The notes under the pieces were generated by a model. The model ran no database searches and was not told the DNA's origin. It was given only the letters and a program-made list of their open reading frames with translations. DNA of 64,000 bases, taken from assembly GCF_954871325.1 (NCBI RefSeq), contig NC_088777.1, positions 32,713,366 to 32,777,365 on the forward strand, in the 5' to 3' direction. Below are positions 23,228-33,654 of this stretch, piece after piece. A program made the position numbers and the translations under genes. Each line of letters begins with the position of its first letter. Position 1 is the first letter of the stretch. The stretch comes from Gordionus sp. m RMFG-2023. Lineage: Eukaryota; Nematomorpha; Gordioida; Chordodea; Parachordodidae.

Positions 23228-24240
23228 GAAATTTTGATGCGAAAAAATTGATTATTGAAAAAGAAAGACCAAAACCAATTTTACAAAACTAAAAAAAAAT
23301 TAAAACTTGCATCCGTAATTTTTCTATCGATAAATATGAAAAATATGAATGGCTCACTGGATATGAATTTTCTAATTCTCTATATCGTTGATCATGCCTA
23401 TTATTCCCAAAGGAAAAATATGTTTGGAATGATAAAGGATTTTCGGATATGAATAATTTTTCAAAGGTAGTTAAACGGCAAAGAATCAACCGCTTATTTG
23501 CAATCGATGATTCAATTAAAAACATTTGGCTAAAATCGTATTGAAAATATGATAGATTCGATGCGCAAAATATCAATCGAACGAACAGCATAATTCTAAA
23601 GTCAAATCAAATAAAGGAATATTGAAAATATTGATCAACTCTATATGTTTTCTTGGAATTCAGGAGCTCGTATTCCGTGGTGATGATGAATCTTCTAATT
23701 CAGTAAATAGAGAAAATTATATTGTTTAATTTATTTGCTCGCAGAAGAAAATTTACTATTGAAACATCATTTAGAAATAGTGCAGTTTTTATTGTACTAT
23801 CAAGCAATATTCAAAATGATTTGATTAATTCTATTTCATATGTCTTACACCAAATAATATTAAATTCGTCGAATTGTTAGATATTAGTAAATTCCAAATA
23901 ATTAATTTCCCAAAATATTTATTAGATAATTTAAACGACACTTATTCTCAATTTTTTGACTTGCACAAGCTGGATACCGAAAGGTAGTGTGAATGTTAAT
24001 GAAATACTTGAATTTTTAATATGCACAGATTTGATGAAAAGTTTTAAAGAGTTTTTTAAATTATAAAAATTCATCTTAACTTTGGCTTTAACAACATCAA
24101 GGTGCAGAAAGGAGTTTTTCATCTTTAAAAAGAATCAAATCTTATTGCAGAAACAGGATGAGCTAAAATCGATTATCGAATCTATCTTTGATTTCGATTG
24201 AAAAAAAATTTTAAAATCTAGCGATAACATTTATAATGCA
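23228..24240 (+). pseudogene. hAT transposase remnant (TTF-type)
   Basis: Pieces in different frames read WLTGYEFSN, SCLLFPKEKYVWNDKGF and NNFSKVVKRQRIN (TTF zinc-finger region). Near 24090-24170 the hAT C-terminal block GAERSFSSLKRIKSY is split over frames. The frame breaks are numerous and the catalytic core is not recognisable as a whole. It is the resident transposase of 21683-24383. Confidence 0.65.
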
Positions 24241-24603
24241 GTACTTAATCATTTTACTCAAAAATAAAGACGAATACCACTTATTTATAAATCTTAATGT
24301 TTTTATTGTTTTAGTTTGACTAAAATAAAAATAAAATTTTTTTTGATCGCTTCCTTAGTAGTAAACTTGACGCTTCGTCACTGCTCTTTAAATATTATTT
24401 AGAAATTTAATAACCTCAATTTTTAAATTAATGATAACTCGTTAAATATATGTTGTTACTTGAAATGAATAGTTTTAAAAAGATGAAAAAAAATTTTATA
24501 ATATAAATGGACGCAACAAAAAACAATATATGCCTACTTTATAGAGGTCTTTACGTAAATGGATAAAAAATTAAAAATTTGCACTTTTCAAAATAGGCAC
24601 TGG

Positions 24604-25190
24604 GTCACTCCATGTCAAATCGATCAAGATTCGGCCGACCCCTTTTAAAATTGTTATAAATTTCTGGACTAATTTAGATAAATAAAAAATGAGAAAACCA
24701 TTTATTTTAGCTCATGCCTGGTTCCTGAGATAAAGAGCTTCAAAGGTTGGAAACATTCGAATCTGTAAAATGTTAAATGCTTATATTTTGAAAACTATTT
24801 ATATAAAAATAAATATAATATATTAAATTGTAGATTAAAAAAATCTCTAAAGGTCTATAATAATAAGAAGAAAAAATTAGTAGCCAATTTGAGTCTTTAA
24901 TTTCTGGTTTATCTATAATGCTTAACCCGTGTTTTTAAGCAATAACGGGAGCTGGTTTTCGGAAATATTTTGCCTTTTATTTAGATACCTTTTATAAATA
25001 TATATAAGTGGCGACGCAATCGACATTTCCGAAATATGCATTTTTTACTAAAAATGGAAATTTTATATGCATGAAATAGGTAGCGCTTATGAAACACAAA
25101 TTATTGATAAAATTTTGTTTCTAATTTACCAATAACAGTAAATTTTTACTTTTCATTCTAAAATATTTAGAATTTCTATTAAATGCCCTA
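24604..25190 (+). repeat. Dispersed repeat with GGGTCACTCCATGTCAAAT terminus
   Basis: The left terminus is the inverse of the terminus at 3926 and 52658. Its body (GAGAAAACC, TTTAAGCAATAACGGG, GTGGCGACGC, AGGTAGCGC) matches 43640-44235 in reverse orientation over nearly 600 bp. It is a non-autonomous member of an unknown DNA-transposon family; no coding seen. Confidence 0.6.
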
Positions 25191-26249
25191 ATTAAACTGA
25201 GGGGCAGTGGGATTAAATGCCCCTTAGATATCTTAATAATGTATCAAATTTCCAATTATAAATATCTTTCGTAATTTTTTATTATTGTATATTCATTTTT
25301 AATAATGATAACCATTGATTGTCATAAAAAAATGTTGTATATTCATTTTTTTTCATTATATTAAATCATATTAATTATTACTCAAGTGAAATGTTATCTT
25401 TAATATTTACGATTCTGTTGAACTGAATATAAGTTAACAATTTTATCCTGAGAAATTGGATAAAAATTCGCGTTCCTGATATTGTAAGCGCTTTATTGAA
25501 TTTATCTTCTAGAATTATTCGCTCCTCATATTTCTTCCATCTTTATTTAAACTCTTAGCATATTTAAAAACATCTTTTACATGTAAAATTTTAAACATGA
25601 ATATTAAAAGTTGTAGTTCAACAAAGTGCATTTAATGGAACACATTTTTAAGCTAATTTTATTTAGATTTTTTGGAAAATGAAGAGAGAAGATTAATTTT
25701 AAATGCGGGAGGTATAAATAATGTAGGCAAAAATGGAAAGAAAATAAATAAATTAAGATAAAATAAAATATAGGCATGGAATCTGATGACAATGCTATGG
25801 CAAGGCTAATTGAAGCACATTTAATGAAATACACTTTTAAAATAATCTTATTTAAATTTTTTGGACAATGAAGATTGAAGTAGTTGTGAAATTTTTCGCA
25901 ATTACAAATATATACTGTAAATAAGGAATTGTAGGAAAAAATTGATTTTTTTTTTCACTTTTGTAATTCTTTACTTGCAAAACTTTTTAATATTCGAAAT
26001 CTCAAATATTTAATGATTTTTTATATAAATTATATTATATATATATATTCTAACCACGGATATTTAATACCGTAATAAATAGATAAATATTATACTAAAA
26101 AATATTATCTTTAGCTTATCAAATGTCTTGTATTGTTTTACTTTTATTATTATATGCTAGCATTAGTATGTAGTATAATAAATGACAAAAGATAAAATTT
26201 TGAATACTACTTCAGGGTTTGTGAATTTTAATCTAAAAAGTATAATATA
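25191..26249. other. Non-coding with a direct repeat pair
   Basis: A roughly 75-bp segment at 25617-25690 is repeated at 25810-25885 (CATTTAATGGAACACATTTT, then TTATTTAGATTTTTTGGA). Otherwise it is AT-rich with no genes seen. Confidence 0.45.
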
Positions 26250-26389
26250 TTAAAAGAAAACCCGTCCGAAGACCAGAGAAAAGCGTGCCGAAGGCATGCT
26301 AAATAAAAAGTATGAAGGGGGGTGATGCCCCCCCCCCATGATTTTTTGTATTAGACCCCCTGGTTTTGTAAAGGCTAGTGACTCCCCTG
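26250..26389. repeat. hAT-like right terminus (GGCTAGTGACTCCCCTG)
   Basis: Contains GC hairpin remnants (CCGTCCGAAGACC, GTGCCGAAGGCAT), G/C runs and the terminus inverse to that at 16217. See that entry for the uncertain pairing. Confidence 0.45.
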
Positions 26390-26807
26390 TACTTCCGACT
26401 CCATCATATGTCGATCTGCCATAAAATATAGCCCAGAAATCCCACTCAGCATTTATTTCGAAATCATAGGTGGCAAAGATTGATTATATTTTTCGATTTA
26501 TATATCGTGATGCTGCTCTTTTTGAAAAATGGAAAAATTTTTTTGGGTGCTTTAAATTTCGGTTAAGTAGAGGTTTAAATATTTTTGGAATAAATGAATG
26601 CGATTCCGATAAAATTACGTAATTTAAATGATTTAAAATCTTAAGCGTCTTGTAATAATCACAAAAGGATAAACGGTAACTTGTTCTTTATTCCAGTAAA
26701 TTCATTGTACTAAATTTTCAACAGTAAAGGCATAATTTTCAGGAAAATTTTCCTAGATGATATATTCCTTATTTTAAAATTATTTTCTTAGAATATATGC
26801 ATTAAAA

Positions 26808-26923
26808 AGTTTGAGATATACTGTATCGATATACATTTTTAAAATTGTATTTATATCTAGATACGTTTTGAGACGATCTATTGGTATCTAGATCCATTTA
26901 AAAACTATCTTATGACAACTCTG
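26808..26923. repeat. Solo right end of the CAGAGTTGTTAAA-type hAT
   Basis: TATCTAGATCCATTTAAAAA followed by GACAACTCTG nearly repeats the right end of the element at 14218, with the same GTATCTAGATA subterminal words. The left end is not found nearby. Confidence 0.6.
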
Positions 26924-28185
26924 AATATTTTTCCAAAAGAAAAAAATACATACTTGGAAAAAAAATCAAAATTTTTCAGGAGGCCTGCTCTACAAAGTTC
27001 TCAGAGGGATAGCACACCTCTGCAGATGCGCCCCTTCCTAACAACACTACTATATAAAAATAAGATATATTATAATTGATACTGTTTACTGTCAATGTTA
27101 TAAAATTAGTAAAAATAAAAAAGAGTCAAGAATGCACAGAGTTTACAACTTGTCCTGAATGGTGACTTATAGTGTTGTCAGGAATCATCCATTTTTTAGA
27201 TATATCATTCGTTTATTTTGAGGATTAAAATTTATATATATTATATTTATCATTTGATTTCAATAATAAAAACAAAATATTTTGCATTTTTGGTTTAAAG
27301 TTGATATTTTGTTATTTTACCACAAATGATGCCAACCCCATGGACGTTGATATATAGTAAAATGGCTTTTACTAAATTTTTAATAGAGCCTTAACTTTAA
27401 AAGGTTGGAAGCCCGTGTTTGCAAATTTAAGAAAAACAATGTGAAACATTTAAAAAATATGGTCTTAGATAAAATATTGAGTTAGCCGTTTTTAAAATTC
27501 GGCTCAAATCGAGCCGTTTAAAAACACTACTCATCCCCAACGAACCACTTCAGCGTTACAAGCTTTGGGGATTTGAGATAAGGAAAGCATATTATTCCTT
27601 TAAAGTTCTTAACTTTGATTATTGGCAAGTATTTTTGAGTTACACCCATATTTAGTTATAGGAATCTCCCCTCCATCGCAAATCTTCCTATTCTCGCAAA
27701 TATCATTTTAAGTGTTTAAAAATTTCTCCCTTACACACCACTCACACCCTCTTCCCCCAAAATATAAACAAAAAAAAGAATTTATAAGAAAAATTAATAA
27801 AAGTTTGTAACTTTTTTAAAAAACGACTATAATTTAAAATTTTTAGAAAAAAACATTTTTATAAAAAAATAAGTGAAAACTCAAAATTATTTTTATTAAA
27901 ATATAATATAACCAAAGACCTATAATGGACCAAAGGCCTCCAATAAAATTTATGGAGGAAAAAAAAGCCTAATAGTGCTCCTCCCACCCATAGGAAAATC
28001 ATGGATGCTTAAATAAACCAAATAATATTACTCCCTGAAATATTTTACATCTACCCTCATAGATAATTTTCCTTCCAACCCCCTCCAAATTTTGACACCT
28101 ATTCCCCTCCTGTAAAATCCAAATTAGCAAAAAAAGAGGGAAATATAAATGAGCAAAAAATTAGCCAGTTATTAGATAAAAAAAT
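26924..28185. other. Non-coding; possible MITE 27172-27524
   Basis: TAGTGTTGTCAGGAATC (27172) and GAGCCGTTTAAAAACACTA (27523) could be diverged ends of the same family as the left end at 28538 (TAGTGTTGTTAAACGGC). Flanks do not match. The remainder is AT-rich and featureless. Confidence 0.3.
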
Positions 28186-28189
28186 TAAT

Positions 28190-28500
28190 TGATCAAGAAT
28201 TTATCTTGATAGGTCCCCGTAAAGTTAGAGAAGCGACTTGAGGATCAATTAACAAAAGCTATGCCAATATTTCAAGTCTTAATTGATCTTCAAACCATAC
28301 ACCGGCCGAATTAAAGCTTAGTGAGTTATAAGCAAAATAAACTAAGCGTGAATTTTGAAGCTGACGAAACGACTTGAGGGTCAATTGAGTCATTAATAAG
28401 CCCTTAAAAATGGCATATCATAGTTGGTGTTTCTAATCGTTCGGCCAAAGTCACGGAGCTTATTTTGAACCTTGACCCGTATTTAATACTTAATTTGTGC
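28190..28500 (-). repeat. Copy of the GATCAATTAAC composite repeat
   Basis: Words ACTTGAGGATCAATTAAC, AATTGATCTTCAAACC and GTGAGTTATAAGCAAAATAA recur, in reverse orientation, in 42380-43560 and 49890-51229. No coding. Confidence 0.55.
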
Positions 28501-28789
28501 TTTCATATACTCCAAAAAGGATAACTGTGTCCTAACTAGTGTTGTTAAACGGCTAAGCCGAGTCGACTTAACTGCGACTCGAGCCTAGTTTCTAGTCGAA
28601 AAAACGACTTTGACTAGAGTCGACTAAATGATTGGTCGGCTCGCTTAGTCGGCTAGCTTAGTCGGCTCACTTAGTCGGCTCGTGTATTTGACTCGTTGGG
28701 TCTGCTCAATTTTTTTGTTTTTTTATAAAATCTGGTAAATTGCTAAATTTTGGGAAACTGATTAATGTGAACAAAACTATAATAAGAAT

Positions 28790-29357
28790 ATGTTGTTTTT
28801 AAAGTTTTTCGAATTTTTTTGACATAAATGGGCTAAAATAAGTATTGCTAACATTAAATAAAATTTAGTGAAGATGTACAGTAGAAAAGTGACAATTGTC
28901 ATAATCGTTGTTTTTAAAGTTTTTCGAATTTTTTTGACGTAAATGGGCTAAAAAAGGCATTGCTAACATGTTTAAATAAAATTTTAGTGAAGATGTACCC
29001 TAGATAAGTGACATTGTCATAATCGTTGTTTTTAAAGTTTTTCGAATTTTTATGACGTAAATGGGCTAAAATAAGGATTGCTACATGTTTAAATAAAATT
29101 TTAGTGAAGATGTACCATAGATAAGTGACAATTGTCATAATCGTTGTTTTTAAAGTTTTTCAAATTTTTTTGACGTAAATGGGCTAAAATAAGCATTACT
29201 AACATGTTTAAATAAAATTTTAGTGAAGATGTACAGTAGAAAAGTGACAATTGTCATAATCGTTGTTTTTAAAGTTTTCGAATTTTTATGACGTAAATGG
29301 GCTAAAATAGCATTGCTAACATGTTTAAATAAAATTTTAGTGAAGATGTAGCCTAGA
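28790..29357 (-). repeat. 119-bp satellite, left inverted array (about 5 units)
   Basis: Units in reverse orientation to the right array, with AAGTTTTTCGAATTTTT, TGGGCTAAAATAAG and TTTTAGTGAAGATGTAC. Open frames through the array repeat the same peptide and are by-products of the repeat. Confidence 0.9.
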
Positions 29358-29693
29358 TACATGGCCTCCCATTCAAAATAAGAAAATCATAATATTTTTT
29401 TAATTTTTTGTCAATTTTTCTTAAACTTTTATTTATTTTAGTTATTCCTTTTTAATTTATTTCTAAAATTTTGCGATTTCTTTACGTTTTTTTTCTTACT
29501 GTATCTTTTCTCAATTTGTTTTAAACCTTTTGCGATTTTCTTTACTTTTATTTTTCTTACTATATCTTCTCTCAATTTATTTTTCTTCAATTTATAAATT
29601 TAGGTCCATTTTTTAAAAATTTACGTTTTTTTCATCATACATACAGATATAATATTCTTTTTATGATTTATACAATTTCTTGTTGGGACTGTG

Positions 29694-32600
29694 ATGATTG
29701 TACATATACCTACAAAAATACGAATCGAATAATTTATTATTCGTATTCGTATGAATAATAAAATGATTATTCGATTCGAAAATTTTATTTACCATGAATT
29801 AAAAAAGATCTATTATAAAATTTATTTTGTAAAATTTAACTAAGGATAAAGACAAACAAATTTTATTAGTGAGACCAAATAGAAGCATACATATATAATA
29901 TATTTATATACAATGTGGAAAAATCAATATAATATTCATATCTATAATGTAGAAGATAAATCTGACAACAGCCAATTTTTCAAACATAGAGTTTTTCGGA
30001 TTGTTTTCTCCTTTAACGACATTCTTTGTAACCATATGAGCTCCAACAGAAAAGAGTCGCTCACATGGGGTTGAAGATCCGTGTATCGACAATATGTCCC
30101 TCGCCATTTTAGATAACACGGGAAAACGGTCTCCATGTAGTTTCCACCATTCTAGTGGGTTTTTATTTGACGTTATTCTCACTTCTTTCAAATATGTGTC
30201 AATTTCAGAAATTGGCATAACATTCTGTTTAAAAATGACATCCATATTTGATTGTATTAAAGGTTTACTTTTTGATACATCATATTTAATTTTATATTCA
30301 TCAAACATTTTCTCAAAATTATTAAATATAGTTGTAACGTTTATATTATAAGATATAGGTAGGCACTCAAAAAATTCCAGTTTAAGTCTTGGATCTAATA
30401 TTGCAGATATAATTGTTTGGAAATCTGTTAAATTATAATATGATACTATTTTTTGTTGCGCATTAATTGCGTTTATAAGCGTATTATCAAAGAGACTTAG
30501 GTGCTCAATTAATGATATATAAAAGGGGATAACCAGATTAAGTGTAGGATATGTTTCTCCTGATATGGCAACAGTAAAATCATAAAATGTTTTTAAGTTT
30601 AAATGTATTCTTTCTAAGGCGGTCCATTCATTCTATATTAAAAAATAAAAATTAGATTTAAATATAAATAAATATTTCACTAAGTTGTTTCTCTTGAATA
30701 ATAGATATATCATAACTATTAATAACGACATGATCTTTAGCTTTTCTCTATCATAGAATATGAGCTGTTCCATCTGATAGGTGTATCTAATTTTAACTTC
30801 AAATATGTAATAGATGGAATTTGTGAATTACAAAATTCTTTCATCATAGTAGTTTTCTTATAAGAATTTCGAATGCTTTTTATAGTGCCTCTTAATTTTA
30901 TTAATTGCTCATCAATTTGTTTTATTATTTCTTGAATAACAAGATTTAAAACATGTGCAAAACAGCGAATATGTCCAATTTTTTATCTTAGATTTTTAAT
31001 TTTAAGGGTATTTATAAAGGTAGTGTTTGATGCGGCATTGTCGCATGTAATAGCCGTTGACTTTATATCTATGCTATAATTGTTAATGATTCTATAAAAT
31101 GTCTTATATATGTTTTCCCCAGAATGGGAATTTGTAAAAGGAACAATGTCTAATAATATAGATTTTAGTACCCATTCATCATCAATGTATTGGCAGGTTA
31201 ATCCCAAGAATGGGACATTTGTTGGACTTGACCAAATATCTATTGTAAAATTTATTTGTGTATTAGATTTGTTTATTATCAATTTAATTTTTTGGAATTC
31301 ATTATCAAAAGATTCATTAATGTATTGTTTTAATGTAGGAATTGAACATATTTTAATGCTAGGATTTAATGCTTTAACAAAACCTTTAAATTCATTTGTG
31401 GCAAGAATTTTAAATGGGATATTAGATTTGATCAAAAATTTTAATAAATGGTGTTTGATATCATTATTGTTGTGCATATGATTTTTATTTATATCATTAT
31501 CAAAATATGATTCAATAAATTTATTATTATAAGTTTTTTGATGGAATCGTTTGTAATGATTAATAAAGCTGAAGTAGTTTTTTTTACACTTAATTTCAAC
31601 CCGACAAATCTTACATCTTGCAGTTTCTATTGATGCTTGGTAAATATAATGTTTCCAAATATCTGCATTTTTCCGTCCTCCCGAGCCTGACTGTATAGAA
31701 TTTGAGGTGGATGATGAATATTGGCTTTGTTCTCCAATGCTTTCTGATTCAGAAATATCTATTATACCAATAGGTTGAATATCTATTTAATAAATTTAAT
31801 ATTATTATAATATTTATAGCATAGCCAGCCAACCCAATATGGCAATCAATAAGTTAGTCAGTAATATATATATGTCAAAATCATCAGATCCAATAATCAT
31901 CATACCAGAATTTTCTTATAAAATATTTTTTACAAACTGCTCATACAATTGATAAATTATCCAAAAATGTAGATGAGATGATAGCTTATAAAAAATTTAT
32001 CAAATTATAATATATATTTTAGTGAATTTGGATATAAATGAAAAATAAAGTTTTAAGTTTAAAAATACTATTACATGTACTTATATTAAATTTTATATAG
32101 ATTTACTTATAAAATATTTTTTACAAAAATGATTTGGATTTATAGGTTTCAATTCCAAACACTGTTCATAAAATTTAATTATATTGGGAAAAGAATCAAG
32201 AATATAATTTTATAAAGATAATATAAATTTTTGTGAATTTTGATTCATAGTAGAATAATGAAAGTTTTAGATTATTTGATTTGGGCAATAAGAAATTCCT
32301 ATTGAGATTCAATGATGATCTTTAATCCCAAACACTACTTTGTTGTTATTAACATAAACTAAAATAATATATAAGTCAAAGTAATATTCTTTTTAATGTG
32401 GGGAAATAATAAATTGTCAAAAAGCTATGCAACTTAAATAAGTACGAAAAACTCACATTAGCAATATTTTACAAATAAAGTGGTAAAAACTTTAGGCAAA
32501 AAGTCAAATTTATGATTTCTCCATCATCAAATGAAAGAGAAATATCAGGTTTGCCCGTCATTCTTGATGTGATGGGATTAACAGTTTATTATAATTGTAT

Positions 32601-33001
32601 ATTTTATGTGTTATATAAATTACCTTCTTCGTCCATCTCTATCATAAAAGAAATTTCTAAAGTAATGGTCTCTTATGAGATAAATTAAAATGGAGTTTCA
32701 AAATTTGGCGCAATTTTCATTATTCCAGTAGGAATTTTATTAAATTGAAATAATTTCAAATAATTCCTAATAATAATATGATTTATATATGATTATTTTC
32801 CAATATATATTAATACTATAAATTATTTTAGTCGAATAATTCGATCGAATAATAGATAAAAAATTATTCGACGAATAATATATTTTCCTTATTCGAATTC
32901 GATTCGAATTTTCCAATCGAATAATTGTGTTATTCGTATTCGTAAAATACGAATCGAATCGAATAACAAATAATTCGTTTTAGGTATAATTGTACAACTG
33001 A
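29694..33001 (-). mobile_element. hAT transposon with ATTCG-rich subterminal repeats
   Basis: Both ends carry dense ATACGAATCGAATAA / TTATTCGATTCG words (29702-29785 and 32830-32980), typical hAT subterminal transposase-binding repeats. Approximate inverted termini are TTGTACATATACC at left and GGTATAATTGTACAA at right. The exact ends and target duplication could not be fixed. It encodes the transposase on the minus strand (29904-32645). Confidence 0.75.
29904..32645 (-). pseudogene. Nearly intact hAT transposase gene with BED zinc finger
   Basis: Exon 1 (32645-32624) encodes MIEMDEE and ends at a GTAATT donor. Exon 2 starts at 31782 after TTAAATAG and joins in phase 1 to give DIQPIG. A Ser-rich linker is followed by a BED finger (DIWKHYIYQ, CKIC, HYKRFH, about 31700-31545). 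The catalytic core has FTIDIWSSP (first Asp), ITCDNAASN (second Asp) and RCFAHVLNLVIQEII. The last exon (30632-29904, acceptor AATATAG) has NPLEWWKLHGDRFPVLSKMA and the dimerisation motif STPCERLFS. Damage is slight: one TAA at 30983-30985 and one frame change near 30745. The second intron would be about 48 bp, but its phase is uncertain. This is the best-preserved hAT transposase in the window. Confidence 0.85.
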
Positions 33002-33654
33002 ATATAAATAACTCGAATTAAAATCCATGGAAATATACTTAAAAAAAATTAATTTTATTAAGTCTGTCTTCCCTATTGTTTTAAATAATAATTATTTCCT
33101 AATGCGTTTTAAAAATAAGAATTTAAAAATGATTATTTTTTATCAATTTAATTATCGTTTGGTATTACAGTTAAGGTAAACCAAATTTCGCAATTGTAAT
33201 TATATTTTCTGCCAAAAATGTTAAATACAATTTTAAATATAATTTTCAAAAATAATTATCAAAAATGAAAAGAAAAAATAGATAAATGCTCAAAAAAATA
33301 AAGATTAAAAATGACCAGATTGAAAAGGTTAAAAATGTATGCAAAAGATAAAAATGTATAAATAATAAAAAGAATATTATATCTGTATGTATGATAAAAA
33401 AAACGTAAATTGTTAAAAAAATGGACCTAAATTTATAATTTGAGAGAAGATATAGTAAGAAAAATAAAAGTTAAGAAAATAGCAAGAGGTTAGAAATAAA
33501 CTGAGAAAAGATACAGTAAGAAAAAAAAGGTAAAGAAATCGATAAAATTTAGAACTAAATTAAAAAAATAACTAAAATAATAAAAGTTTAAGAAAAATTG
33601 ACAAAAAATTAAAAAAATATTATGATTTTCTTATTTTGAATAGGAAACCCTGTA

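Larger units (their letters stand above)
21683..24383 (+). mobile_element. hAT transposon, TIR CAGGGACGAAGCGTC
   Basis: Left CAGGGACGAAGCGTCCA pairs with right TTGACGCTTCGTCACTG. The 8-bp target duplication CTCTTTAA is perfect (21675-21682 and 24384-24391). It contains a decayed TTF-type hAT transposase (about 23228-24240) and a minus-strand LINE fragment (22320-22950). Short tandem units of about 31 bp (TTAATATAATTTTTATAACG) lie at 21810-21900. Confidence 0.92.
29360..33652. mobile_element. Mariner/IS630-type element with ~310-bp TIRs, invaded by hAT
   Basis: The right end reads CAGGGTTTCCTATTC inward and the left end has a mutated CATGGCCTCCCATTC. The inverted match then continues for about 310 bp (to about 29670 and from about 33345). 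Flanking TA on both sides is the target duplication. The termini match those of the intact-looking relative at 38954-41423. The inner right region (about 33060-33250) also resembles that element's non-coding part, but no IS630 transposase remains. The interior is occupied by a hAT element, implying replacement or deletion of the original gene. Confidence 0.8.

Noticed and set aside
28914-29362. Minus-strand open frames with repeated ILFKHVSNA peptides
   Set aside because: They are translations of the 119-bp satellite; the same words recur in every unit, frames shift between units, and no start or family is supported.
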